A stretch of DNA of 64,000 nt from UBA965 sp040396955 (GTDB taxonomy: Bacteria; Chloroflexota; Chloroflexia; Chloroflexales; Roseiflexaceae): contig JBBAWX010000001.1 in the NCBI GenBank assembly GCA_040396955.1, positions 186,001-250,000 of the forward strand. The letters are read 5' to 3'. Shown here in pieces: positions 1-8,334 of this stretch. Within the stretch, counting starts at the first letter, position 1, and every line of letters starts with the position of its first letter. The position numbers and the translations under genes were made by a program. Under the pieces are notes generated by a model that saw only the letters and a program-made list of their open reading frames with translations, was not told the DNA's origin and did no database searches.

Positions 1-1068
1 TGGTGGCTGGTGATGATGAGTGTGGTGTTGATGGCGTGTACTGGGCAGGCGCCACAGCCCACACTTTCGACCGATACCGATGCTGTCGTGGTAGAGGATA
101 GTGCGGCCGCAAGTCGGCCACAGCTGGTGATTATGACGCACGATAGCTTTGCGGTCAGTGAAGAAGTCATTACGGCATTTGAGCAGGAACACAACGCGGA
201 AGTCGTCATCTTGAATGCAGGAGATGCGGGAAGTACGCTCAACAAGGCTATTCTCACCAAAGATGCCCCCCAAGCTGACGTGTTATTCGGTGTCGATAAT
301 ACCTTTTTGAGTCGCGCACTGGAGGCTGATATTTTTGAGCCGTATACGCCAACTGCCACGCTGATTGATGCGGCCACGCAAGAGCAGAGTGCTCCCCTGA
401 TCCCGGTAGATGTCGGCTATGTGGTCATCAACTACGACAAAGCGGCGCTCGAAGCGGCCGGCCTACAACCGCCACAAAGCCTGCAAGAGTTGACCGAGCC
501 AGCATGGCAAGGCAAATTAATCGTCGAAAACCCAGCGACATCGTCGCCTGGATTGGCATTTTTGTTGGCCACTATCGCTGAATTCGGCCCTGACGGCTGG
601 CAGGCCTATTGGCAGGCCTTGCGCGCCAACGACGTGCTGATTGCCGAGGATTGGACAACCGCTTATTACACGCACTTTAGTGCGACCGGTGAGGGGACAC
701 GTCCGTTGGTGGTCTCGTATTCCACCAGCCCGGCCGCAGAGGTCGTTTTTAGTGCTACTCCCATCGATACTCCGCCCACGGGGAATGTGGCGTTTGGTGC
801 CTTCCGGCAAGTCGAATACGTCGGTATTTTGCGGGGCACGGCGCAGTTGCCACTCGCGCAGGCGTTCGTTGATTTCATGCTCAGTGACACATTCCAAAAC
901 GACATTCCACTCCAGATGTTCGTGTATCCGGCCAGTGCCACTGCCACCATCCCCGAAGTATTTGTGAAGCATGCCCCAGTGCCCACCATCACCACGCAAC
1001 TCGATGCGCAGACGATTGCCGTCAATCGTGAAGCCTGGTTGAGTGCGTGGGATGCACTCATGCGCTAA
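1..1068 (+). CDS. thiB: Thiamine ABC transporter substrate-binding lipoprotein (5' end outside window)
   Basis: Extracytoplasmic binding protein that would deliver thiamine to an ABC permease. The reading frame is open from base 1. The first in-window start (GTG at 10) leaves only a stub of signal peptide before the lipobox VLMAC, so the true start probably lies upstream. After the lipobox comes a low-complexity linker and then a TbpA/ThiB-type fold: a MTHDSFAVSEE segment, the DAPQADVLFGVDNTFLSRAL stretch that is very typical of thiamine-binding proteins, then VDVGYVVINYDK and a GKLIVENPATSSPGLAFL segment. About 355 residues are visible, normal for the family. The permease and ATPase are not in the window. 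Thiamine specificity is inferred from family resemblance. Confidence 0.85.
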   Translation, partial: WWLVMMSVVLMACTGQAPQPTLSTDTDAVVVEDSAAASRPQLVIMTHDSFAVSEEVITAFEQEHNAEVVILNAGDAGSTLNKAILTKDAPQADVLFGVDNTFLSRALEADIFEPYTPTATLIDAATQEQSAPLIPVDVGYVVINYDKAALEAAGLQPPQSLQELTEPAWQGKLIVENPATSSPGLAFLLATIAEFGPDGWQAYWQALRANDVLIAEDWTTAYYTHFSATGEGTRPLVVSYSTSPAAEVVFSATPIDTPPTGNVAFGAFRQVEYVGILRGTAQLPLAQAFVDFMLSDTFQNDIPLQMFVYPASATATIPEVFVKHAPVPTITTQLDAQTIAVNREAWLSAWDALMR

Positions 1069-1082
1069 TCGTCAGTCATTGG

Positions 1083-1125
1083 GAACGTTGTGTTGTTGGT
1101 GATGTACACCGATAACACAACGTTC
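1083..1125 (+). terminator. Hairpin after thiB, probable terminator
   Basis: Perfect 12-bp inverted repeat GAACGTTGTGTT / AACACAACGTTC, with an inner GGTG/CACC pair in the loop, 15 bases after the thiB stop. Only a weak T-rich tail (TTCTTC) follows, so termination efficiency is uncertain. Confidence 0.6.
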
Positions 1126-1188
1126 TTCAAATATTCATCTTGCTGTGTTAGTGTGGTAGCAGTCGCGTGTTGACCACAGGAACTCTGC

Positions 1189-3345
1189 ATGCTGTCACCA
1201 ACTCCCCCGATACCTGGTCTCAGTCACCACGATGCAATGCAACGACGAGTGCTGACCCCGTGGTGGATTGTGTTGTGGCGCACAGTGGTGCACTATGCGC
1301 AGTTGCTGTTTGTGCACATGTTCACCGTGTTAAATGCCGTTATTTTTGGTTTGTCATTGTGGCTGTGGCTGCTCGGGTATCAACGAGATGCGCTGTTCAC
1401 GAGCCTGGTTGTGATTATCAACGTGGTGGTGGCCACGGCGCAGTCGATTCGGGCCGAAATCGTGCTCCGGCGCATTCAAATTGTTTCTCAGCCGGTTGCC
1501 ATGGTGTGGCGTGAGGGCCAACTTAGTGCCCAACCACCGTTGCACGTGGTACCCGATGATGTTGTTTTGTTGCGGAATGGCGATCAAGTGATTGCCCATG
1601 CGCAACTCCTCGATGCAAATGCGCTCAAACTGGATGTGTCTGTGATTACGGGTGAAAGTGAGCCGGTAGCCCATGACACGGGTGATGAAATTCCAGCAGG
1701 TGCAGTATGTGTGGCAGGTGCTGCCTGGTACCGAGTCATCGACATCCGAACAACTGCCACACACTACGGTGCAAGTGTGCACCGTCCCACCCGCATGTTG
1801 ACACCACTGGTGCGCCAAGTAAATCGTACGATTCAAATAATCGTAGCAGTGACGCTCGCATTGATGTGTATCGTGCTTGTGCGTGGATGGTGGTATCAGA
1901 CACCTAGCGCCACATTGGTGCCCGATTTGGCCGTGATTGGTGGACTCATCCCGAATGCGCTGTTGCTCACCCTGACGGTGAGCTATGCGGTGGCGGCCAT
2001 GCACATGGCGCAGCGGGGTGGTCTGGTACAGGAATTAGCGGCGGTTGAGGCCATGCGCCATATCGACGTGCTGTGCTTAGACAAAACAGGCACCATCACT
2101 ACCAATCGTCTGACACTGCACGAACTGCGACCGTTGAGTGTGGACGCCGCTCACGTGCGTGATCGTTTGGCGGGGTACGTGGCTGCTGACGGCGCCGGTA
2201 ATCGTACGACCCAAGCGCTCGCCCAAGCGCTGCCAGCCCTGCCACGCCCAGCGCTCTGGAGCGTGGAGTTTGATGCGGTGCGCAAGTGGAGCATGCGTGG
2301 GGAGGTCGATGCCACCTACGTACTCGGTGCCCCTGACCTGCTACGGCCGGCCCTGCATCCTGATTGGCAGTCGCTGGATATGGCCAGTGATGCAGTAGCA
2401 CGCGGTGCTCGTGTGCTGTTGTTTGCTGTGGCGCCAGCCATGCCGATGCCCGATCCCGTGCACCTGCCACTGCAACTGACGCCGCTTGGAATCGTCGTAC
2501 TGTTTGACACAATCCGCGCCGATGCCTCCCACAGTTTGGATGCGATGTGGCGGGCCGGTATGCGCATTTGCCTCATCTCCGGTGATGATCCACAGGCCGT
2601 CCAGAATCTGGCAGCTCGCGTTGATGCGCGTTTGCACGGAGAGTGTGTGCATGGTGAACGCATTGCGACAGCCACGCCGACTGAATTGCACGCCTTGGTC
2701 CGCACGGCCAACGTGTTCGGGCGGGTGACACCGCAGCAAAAAGCCCACATTGTGGCTGCCATGCAGACCCAAGGCCTGCGTGTGGCCATGGTTGGTGATG
2801 GTATCAACGACATTCCCGCATTACAGATGGCCGATGTGGCGGTCGCCATGCAGTCCGGGAGTAGTGCGGTGCGTAATAGTGCAGACGTCGTCCTGCTCGG
2901 TGATCGTCTCGAAATTCTGCCACACCTCTTGGATCATGGCAATCAAGTGTATGTGCGTATGCAGGCCGTGTTGCACCATTTCTTGCTCCGCGTGGTCATG
3001 AGTGCTTGGTGCCTTTGTATCGGCATCGTGTTGAATCGTACGCTTTGGAGCCCCATCGATAGCTCGTTGTTGGCGTTGTGCGGTGTGGCCGTACCCGCGT
3101 TGCTCTTGGTCGTGTTGCCCATTCCTGCGTCATGGATACGTGCTGGTTTGGCGCACCGCCAGCGCCTGTGGTGGCGCATCGGTGTGTCTACGGCATTGCT
3201 TGGAGTGTTGGCTGGAGGAGTCCTGTGGTATGGGGGAGATCTCGGCGCCTGGGTGTGGTGGGGGTGCATGGTTTTGTTGTGGGTCAATCTACTCGGTGAA
3301 CTCTGGTACGGGCGGCGGGTTGCGTCTCTACCTGTGACCACATAA
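1189..3345 (+). CDS. Cation-translocating P-type ATPase (CtpE-like)
   Basis: ATP-driven ion pump of the inner membrane, 718 residues. Visible family motifs are the actuator-loop TGES at about residue 154, the phosphorylation site DKTGT with Asp about 298, and the hinge GDGIND near 536. Two membrane segments lie between residues 45 and 85, two more around 215-270, and a helical bundle occupies the last 140 residues. No N-terminal heavy-metal domain and no CPC motif is present, so it is not a P1B metal ATPase; the layout resembles actinobacterial CtpE (Ca2+-linked). In M4 the usual PEGL is IPNAL, so an ion-ligand Glu appears replaced by Asn. The start is the ATG after AGGA (CAGGAACTCTGC). The ion cannot be decided from sequence. 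Confidence 0.82.
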   Translation: MLSPTPPIPGLSHHDAMQRRVLTPWWIVLWRTVVHYAQLLFVHMFTVLNAVIFGLSLWLWLLGYQRDALFTSLVVIINVVVATAQSIRAEIVLRRIQIVSQPVAMVWREGQLSAQPPLHVVPDDVVLLRNGDQVIAHAQLLDANALKLDVSVITGESEPVAHDTGDEIPAGAVCVAGAAWYRVIDIRTTATHYGASVHRPTRMLTPLVRQVNRTIQIIVAVTLALMCIVLVRGWWYQTPSATLVPDLAVIGGLIPNALLLTLTVSYAVAAMHMAQRGGLVQELAAVEAMRHIDVLCLDKTGTITTNRLTLHELRPLSVDAAHVRDRLAGYVAADGAGNRTTQALAQALPALPRPALWSVEFDAVRKWSMRGEVDATYVLGAPDLLRPALHPDWQSLDMASDAVARGARVLLFAVAPAMPMPDPVHLPLQLTPLGIVVLFDTIRADASHSLDAMWRAGMRICLISGDDPQAVQNLAARVDARLHGECVHGERIATATPTELHALVRTANVFGRVTPQQKAHIVAAMQTQGLRVAMVGDGINDIPALQMADVAVAMQSGSSAVRNSADVVLLGDRLEILPHLLDHGNQVYVRMQAVLHHFLLRVVMSAWCLCIGIVLNRTLWSPIDSSLLALCGVAVPALLLVVLPIPASWIRAGLAHRQRLWWRIGVSTALLGVLAGGVLWYGGDLGAWVWWGCMVLLWVNLLGELWYGRRVASLPVTT

Positions 3346-3350
3346 TCATG

Positions 3351-3359
3351 TGGTATGAT
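3351..3359 (+). promoter_or_regulatory. Extended -10 promoter for rsmI, apparently leaderless
   Basis: TGG-TATGAT (-10 hexamer 3354-3359) ends six bases before the rsmI ATG at 3366, so transcription starting seven bases downstream would begin on the A of the start codon. No Shine-Dalgarno is seen, which fits a leaderless mRNA. Confidence 0.5.
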
Positions 3360-3365
3360 ACGAGC

Positions 3366-4118
3366 ATGCTATACCTTGTTTCTACCCCCATTGGGAATCT
3401 TGGTGATATCACCATTCGTGCCCTTGAGACGCTCAAAAGCGTCGATGTCATCGCAAGCGAAGATACGCGCAAAAGCATGGTGTTGCTTCAGCACTACGAC
3501 ATTCGCAAGCCGCTCCTTGCCTGCCATGAGCACAACGAGCGCCAGGTGAGCGAGCGGCTCATCGGCATGTTGCAGTCTGGCAAATCGGTGGCCCTGATTA
3601 GTGATGCTGGTACTCCAGCCATCTCAGATCCCGGTTTTGTCTTGGTGCGCCGGGCACTGAGTGAGGGGATTCCTGTCACGGCCATCCCCGGGCCAGCAGC
3701 GCTCATCCCAGCCTTGGTGCTCTCCGGGTTGGCCGTACATGCGTTTACGTACCGTGGTTTCCCACCGCGCAAACGTGGGGCGCGACAACGCTGGTTGGCG
3801 CAAGACCTCACTACCCCACATACGCTGATTTTTTACGAAAGCCCGTATCGCATTGTGGCACTCATCGAAGATGCATTGACCGTCTATGGCGATCGCCCCG
3901 CTGCACTTGCCAATGATCTGACCAAGCTCCACGAAACCGTGTGGCGCGGTCCACTGAGCGATCTGCTCACGGTGATGCGCCAACGGAGCATCAAAGGAGA
4001 GTTCGTGTTGCTTGTGTCTGGCCATGATGCGGCTACTGCGCTGGGTTCGACGTTTGACGCTACGGCGCTGAACGACGACGACGATGATGGTGGTGCTGAC
4101 ATGGAAGACGACACATAA
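3366..4118 (+). CDS. rsmI: 16S rRNA (cytidine1402-2'-O)-methyltransferase RsmI
   Basis: SAM-dependent methyltransferase of the tetrapyrrole-methylase fold that 2'-O-methylates C1402 in the decoding centre of 16S rRNA. The start LYLVSTPIGNLGDITIRALE, SEDTRKS, SDAGTPAISDPG, GFPPRKRGARQ and FYESPYRI are all diagnostic. The protein is 250 residues, slightly shorter than E. coli RsmI, and ends in an acidic tail (a run of five Asp, then GGADMEDD). I chose the ATG at 3366 because family members begin at this point; an in-frame ATG at 3348 would add six residues and overlap the promoter. It follows the ATPase gene by 20 bases but seems to have its own promoter. Confidence 0.93.
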   Translation: MLYLVSTPIGNLGDITIRALETLKSVDVIASEDTRKSMVLLQHYDIRKPLLACHEHNERQVSERLIGMLQSGKSVALISDAGTPAISDPGFVLVRRALSEGIPVTAIPGPAALIPALVLSGLAVHAFTYRGFPPRKRGARQRWLAQDLTTPHTLIFYESPYRIVALIEDALTVYGDRPAALANDLTKLHETVWRGPLSDLLTVMRQRSIKGEFVLLVSGHDAATALGSTFDATALNDDDDDGGADMEDDT

Positions 4119-4135
4119 TCAGTCTCATTCTGCGG

Positions 4136-4141
4136 TATGAT
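4136..4141 (+). promoter_or_regulatory. -10 element TATGAT upstream of the M20 operon
   Basis: TATGATACG lies 35 bases before the start of the M20 gene. The 12-mer GGTATGATACGA here is identical to the one before rsmI (3352-3363). No convincing -35 is visible. Confidence 0.45.
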
Positions 4142-4175
4142 ACGACTGTACCAATCAAGGTAACACAGGAGGACA

Positions 4176-5267
4176 ATGATGACCGACTTACGTGAGCACC
4201 TCGTACAAATGACGTGTGATATGGTGCGTATTCCCTCGTTGGCGGACCGCCCTGAGCAACTCCAAGCCGCCATCGATTATGTGGTGGCCGCGTTGAGTGG
4301 TTTGCCGCGTGGCAGTATTCATCACTTTAACTCGAACGATAAACCGGCCATCGTCTATTCACTCCGCGGGAACAAACACGCAAAGCTGGTCTTGAATGCC
4401 CATATTGACGTCGTTCCTGCGCGCGCTGAGCAGTTTGAGCCTGTCATCAAAGACGGGCGAATTTATGGGCGTGGTACGCAAGACATGAAGGGTGCGGCTG
4501 CGATTCTGATTCGTCTGGCACAAGACCTTGCACAGCTCCCCGATCCGCCCGATGTCAACTTCCAATTTGTGACGGACGAAGAAATCGGCGGTCGACATGG
4601 CACCAACTACATTCTCAACGAAGGTTGGACCTGTGATTTCTTTATTACAGCAGAGCCCACCGACCTCAACATCTGTTACATGCACAAAGCCGGGCTGAGT
4701 ATTAGTGTGACGATGCACGGTGTGCCTGCCCATGGTTCGCGCCCGTGGTTGGGGCGCAATCCGGTGCATACGTTGCGTGATGGCTTGGTGGCCCTCGAAA
4801 AGCGGTTCCCGACTCCTGACGAAGAGGCCTTCATCACCACGGTGGTGCCGGTCATTCTCAATGGTGGCGAAGCCGGCAATCGCATCATGGAGTCACTCAA
4901 GCTACAATTCGATATTCGGTTTGTGCCTGAAGACAAGCCGGAAGACATCTTGGCAGGCATCAAGTCCTGTTTCCCTGAACATGCCACGGTGGAAATGCAC
5001 TATGTGGGGGTGCCACTCAACACCGATCCGCAACATCCAGCCGTGCAACAACTTGCACATATCGTAGCCGACGTGATGGGGCAACCGGCCGGTTTTTATC
5101 GTGAGCATTTCGGCACGGATGCGCGTTTTTATAGTGCCAAAGGAACTCCTGCAGTCTGTTGCGGTCCCATCGGCTTTGGTTTGCATTCAGACGAAGAGTG
5201 GGTGGATATCGACGGTCTTGTCAAAAACTATCACGTCTTCGCCAAGCTCGTAACCTACTATCAATAG
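4176..5267 (+). CDS. M20 family metallopeptidase / deacylase (ArgE-DapE-CPG2 type)
   Basis: Cytoplasmic di-zinc hydrolase that cleaves amide bonds in dipeptides or N-acyl amino acids; 363 residues. Zinc ligands can be followed along the chain: H76 and D78 in LNAHIDVV, the bridging D103 in RGTQDMKG, the catalytic E135/E136 in DEEIGG, E160 in AEPTD and the C-terminal His in GLHSDEEW. The dimerisation lid starts near VTMHGVPAHGSRPW. A strong AGGAGG precedes the ATG at 4176. It heads a three-gene operon with a sugar isomerase and an oxidoreductase, so the substrate may be an acylated or amino-sugar-linked compound; this is inference. Confidence 0.85.
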   Translation: MMTDLREHLVQMTCDMVRIPSLADRPEQLQAAIDYVVAALSGLPRGSIHHFNSNDKPAIVYSLRGNKHAKLVLNAHIDVVPARAEQFEPVIKDGRIYGRGTQDMKGAAAILIRLAQDLAQLPDPPDVNFQFVTDEEIGGRHGTNYILNEGWTCDFFITAEPTDLNICYMHKAGLSISVTMHGVPAHGSRPWLGRNPVHTLRDGLVALEKRFPTPDEEAFITTVVPVILNGGEAGNRIMESLKLQFDIRFVPEDKPEDILAGIKSCFPEHATVEMHYVGVPLNTDPQHPAVQQLAHIVADVMGQPAGFYREHFGTDARFYSAKGTPAVCCGPIGFGLHSDEEWVDIDGLVKNYHVFAKLVTYYQ

Positions 5268-5277
5268 GGGGGCGTGC

Positions 5278-6159
5278 ATGACATCATGGCGAATCGGATG
5301 TGGGCAAATTACTTGGCCACGTGATGTTTCTGAAGAGCAGGTGCTCCAAGATATTGCGCGTGCAGGATATGCAGGGGCACCTGCTTTTCCTAAGCCAGCG
5401 ACGCAGACCGCTGAGCGCCTTGCACTGTGGCAACGCTACGGGTTGCAGCCAGCGCCGGGGTACTTGGGTGGGGATTTTTGGGATGTGACGCGCTATGATG
5501 CCATCTTGGCGCAAGCGGAGAGCTATGCCAAATTTGCGCATGATATCGGGCTCGATTGTTGTTATGTGGCCGCGAACGTCGATGGCACCAAAATCCAAAA
5601 CGGGCGGACGCGCATGCAAGCAGCCGGGCATGTGACCGTTGCTGATGGGATGACCGAGCCCGAATGGGAGCAATTTGTGACCACCATCACGGCGGTCGGT
5701 CAGGTGATGCGTCGTTATGGCGTGACGGCGGCCTTTCACAATCATGTGGGGAGCTTCATCGAAACCCGTGCCGAGCTCGATCGCCTGATGCAGGCAGTGC
5801 CGGCAGAGCTCTTGGCGCTCGGCCCCGATACCGGACACATGGCGTGGGCCGGTGGAGATGTGACCGACATGGTGCGCAACTACGCCGACCGCATCGTGAC
5901 CATGCATCTCAAAGATGTCGATGCAGCTGCGGCGGCACGGGCACGTGCTGACGGGGTTGATTATCGCAGTGCCGAACGCTACGGGGTGTGGACGGAGCTT
6001 GGGCAGGGCATGGTCGATTTCCCTGCCATCTTTGCCATCTTGCGTACGCATGGCTTTGCCGGTTGGCTCATTGTGGAGACCGATGTGACACAGTTGGCCA
6101 CCCCGTTGGCGAGTGCACAACAGAGCCGGGTCTATTTGCGGTCGTTAGGGATGGAATGA
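5278..6159 (+). CDS. Sugar phosphate isomerase/epimerase, IolE-like TIM barrel
   Basis: AP-endonuclease-2/xylose-isomerase-like TIM barrel of 293 residues. The segments AAFHNHVGSFIETRAELDRL, DTGHMAWAGGD and HLKDVD, and the C-terminal WLIVETDV, follow the pattern of inosose dehydratase (IolE) and carry the usual metal ligands (Glu, Asp-His, His, Glu). It starts 10 bases after the M20 gene with a GGGGGG ribosome site. With the Gfo/Idh gene behind it, it resembles inositol or keto-sugar pathways, but no iol operon is nearby, so the exact reaction remains open. Confidence 0.78.
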   Translation: MTSWRIGCGQITWPRDVSEEQVLQDIARAGYAGAPAFPKPATQTAERLALWQRYGLQPAPGYLGGDFWDVTRYDAILAQAESYAKFAHDIGLDCCYVAANVDGTKIQNGRTRMQAAGHVTVADGMTEPEWEQFVTTITAVGQVMRRYGVTAAFHNHVGSFIETRAELDRLMQAVPAELLALGPDTGHMAWAGGDVTDMVRNYADRIVTMHLKDVDAAAAARARADGVDYRSAERYGVWTELGQGMVDFPAIFAILRTHGFAGWLIVETDVTQLATPLASAQQSRVYLRSLGME

Positions 6160-6194
6160 AATTACAAGGAAGACTCAACGAAGAGGAGTATGTC

Positions 6195-7226
6195 ATGACG
6201 TTACGCGTAGGAATTATCGGGTGTGGGCGCCCATGGCGGAGCGAGGGTGCGACCGGCTTTGGGATGTCACATCAACACGCCTTTGGCTACCGTGAGTCTG
6301 GTAAGGCTGAGATTGTGGCGCTTGCCGATGTGGTTGCCGAAAACGCCGCTGAATTTGCTAAAATCCATGGCCCAAATGCGACAATCTATACCGACTACAA
6401 AGAGATGCTGGCCAATGAGCAACTCGACATTGTCAGCATTTCTACATGGCCGCATCTGCATGCACCGATGGTGATTGATGCCGCTCATGCCAAAGTGCGT
6501 GCTATTCACTGCGAAAAACCCATGGCGCCCACCTTTGGCGAAAGTAAGCGTATGGTTGAGGCCTGTGAGGCCAATGGTGTGCAGTTGACATTCAATCACC
6601 AGCGTCGCTTCGGAACGCCGTTCCGAGCGGGCAAAGCACTGCTTGATGCAGGGCGGATTGGCACGCTGGAGCGTATCGAAGCTTTCTGCGACAACATGTA
6701 TGACTGGGGGACTCACTGGTACGACATGGCGTGTTACTTCAACGACGAAACCGACGCCGAGTGGGTCATCGGGCAAATCGATTTGCGTGATCCCCAAATG
6801 GTCTTTGGCGTGCCCATCGAGCGCCACGGTGTCAGCTTGACGCGTTTCAAAAATGGTGTCACGTTGTTGATGAGCACCGGTCATCAGGCTGGCCCACGTT
6901 TTGGCTTGCGTATGATTGGCAGCGATGGCATCATCGATGTGGGAGTTGACGATACCACACACCTGCGTGTCAAGGGCAAGGGCGATAGTGATTGGGCGAT
7001 TATCCCCGATAGCGAAGGCCTGCACGGGAGTGAGTGTGTCAAGCGTGGTGTGGTCGATCTTGTTGAGGCGTTGTTAGCGGGGCGAGAGCCTCAATTGTCG
7101 GGTCGGCGTGCATTGCGGGCCACCGAGCTTATTTTTGCTACCTATGAATCATCACGCACACGGGGGCGAATCGATTTGCCACTGCAGAGCGAAGATTCCG
7201 CATTGATTTCGATGCTGGGGAAATAG
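6195..7226 (+). CDS. Gfo/Idh/MocA family NAD(P)-dependent oxidoreductase
   Basis: 343-residue dehydrogenase with an N-terminal Rossmann fold (RVGIIGCGRPW) and the family EKP motif in CEKPMAPTFGESKR. Substrate-side residues lie in the NHQRRFGTPF region, and the GTHWYDMACYF segment supplies the H-x3-D-type catalytic pair. The ATG at 6195 follows GAAGAGGAG at a good distance; the frame is open upstream but that part overlaps the isomerase gene. It likely oxidises a sugar or inositol derivative in the same pathway as its operon partner. A strong terminator follows directly. Confidence 0.83.
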   Translation: MTLRVGIIGCGRPWRSEGATGFGMSHQHAFGYRESGKAEIVALADVVAENAAEFAKIHGPNATIYTDYKEMLANEQLDIVSISTWPHLHAPMVIDAAHAKVRAIHCEKPMAPTFGESKRMVEACEANGVQLTFNHQRRFGTPFRAGKALLDAGRIGTLERIEAFCDNMYDWGTHWYDMACYFNDETDAEWVIGQIDLRDPQMVFGVPIERHGVSLTRFKNGVTLLMSTGHQAGPRFGLRMIGSDGIIDVGVDDTTHLRVKGKGDSDWAIIPDSEGLHGSECVKRGVVDLVEALLAGREPQLSGRRALRATELIFATYESSRTRGRIDLPLQSEDSALISMLGK

Positions 7227-7243
7227 CTCTCCGAGCAACCACC

Positions 7244-7284
7244 ACCAGCCATGTTCCCCAGCTGGGGAACATGGCTGGTTTTTT
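7244..7284 (+). terminator. Rho-independent terminator of the M20/isomerase/Gfo operon
   Basis: Perfect 36-bp palindrome (7244-7279, arms beginning ACCAGCCATGTTCCCC) followed by six T. The stop codon of the convergent glycosyltransferase (7283-7285, minus) lies inside the T tract. Confidence 0.92.
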
Positions 7285-8314
7285 AGCGCAATAATGCCTG
7301 GCAGACCTGCTCCCAGTCGATGTCTGCTACTTCACTCGGGCCCGCAGAGCCGAGGCGTCGTGCCATATCGATGTCGCTGGCCAATGTGTCGAGGGCGACG
7401 GCAATAGCACCTGGTTGAGGGGCGACGACGAGCCCATTTTGACCATGGCGGACAAATTCGAGTGTGCCACCGGCATCATGTGTGGTCACAACTGGTCGTC
7501 CGGCCGCGAGTGCTTGCACCGTGGTGAAGCCGTAATCTTCGTCGAATGGAGCGTAGTAGACGCAGCGGGCCTCGGCATAGAGCTCAAGCAGACGCGCATC
7601 GCTGACATAGCCGGTCATGGTAATCCGGTCTGTGAGTCCGAGGCGGTCGATGTGTGCCCGTAGCGCTGCGTGGGCTGGGCCGGTGCTTGTCAAAACAACG
7701 GGCATCGGGTGTTGCATGAGTGCCACCGCATCAATGAGTAAATCGAGGCGTTTGGCGGCATCAAGTCGGGCATCAGAAAGGATGTAGTCGCCGTATGCTC
7801 CACTGCGAAAATTGCCGTGGAATTTACTTGGTGGGTAGAGTGGGGTGGCGCGCAAAAAATTAAACCGCTGGAGTCGCTGGGCCACGTTGTGTGAAATCGC
7901 ATACAGGTGGCGCGCCTCGCTCAGCGCAGCCGTGTCGGCTTGGATGAGCTGATCGCGCAGGATGCGATCGTCAGCATCGTTGACGAAATCCGAAAACGGC
8001 GTGCCGTACCAGTCGTATGCCTGCCGATGTTGATGAACCAGCCAGACCACCTTGCGTGGGTGTTTGACAAAGTAGGACGGGAATTTCGTGGCAATAACAA
8101 GGTCCACGGTCACGCCGTCGATTTCGCTGAGATCAATGAGCCGCCAGGCGAGCATGGCGTCGAGGAGGTGTTGATGTGGTTGCCAGCGGTAGGGCAACGA
8201 TACCACATCGACCTGATGTCCGCGCTCACGCAGGGCATCGCGGAGCCCCTCGACGAGGAGTTCTGCACCACCACGCACAAAAGGGACCTGGGCATTACAG
8301 ATGATGATGCGCAT
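7283..8314 (-). CDS. Glycosyltransferase family 4 (GT-B)
   Basis: Cytoplasmic retaining glycosyltransferase of 343 residues, last gene of a three-gene minus-strand glycan cluster. The N-terminal domain begins MRIIICNAQVPFVRGGAE. The C-terminal Glycos_transf_1 domain shows YILSDARLDAAKRLDLLIDA, LTSTGP, MTGYVSD and the donor-binding EDYGFTTVQALAAGRPVV with its E-x7-E motif. Start at 8314 is preceded by AGGGA; a longer frame to 8359 would run into the upstream gene. It follows its neighbour by 20 bases. Donor and acceptor cannot be told. Confidence 0.85.
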   Translation of the reverse strand: MRIIICNAQVPFVRGGAELLVEGLRDALRERGHQVDVVSLPYRWQPHQHLLDAMLAWRLIDLSEIDGVTVDLVIATKFPSYFVKHPRKVVWLVHQHRQAYDWYGTPFSDFVNDADDRILRDQLIQADTAALSEARHLYAISHNVAQRLQRFNFLRATPLYPPSKFHGNFRSGAYGDYILSDARLDAAKRLDLLIDAVALMQHPMPVVLTSTGPAHAALRAHIDRLGLTDRITMTGYVSDARLLELYAEARCVYYAPFDEDYGFTTVQALAAGRPVVTTHDAGGTLEFVRHGQNGLVVAPQPGAIAVALDTLASDIDMARRLGSAGPSEVADIDWEQVCQALLR

Positions 8315-8334
8315 ACACGGTTTCCCTATTTTTC

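Noticed and set aside
517..999. Long minus-strand ORF opposite thiB
   Set aside because: Composition and repeats fit the antisense of a clear binding-protein gene; no recognisable motif and no ribosome site.
5284..6120. 278-codon minus-strand ORF opposite the IolE-like gene
   Set aside because: Rich in His, Arg and Pro, no domain, fully covered by a recognised gene on the other strand.
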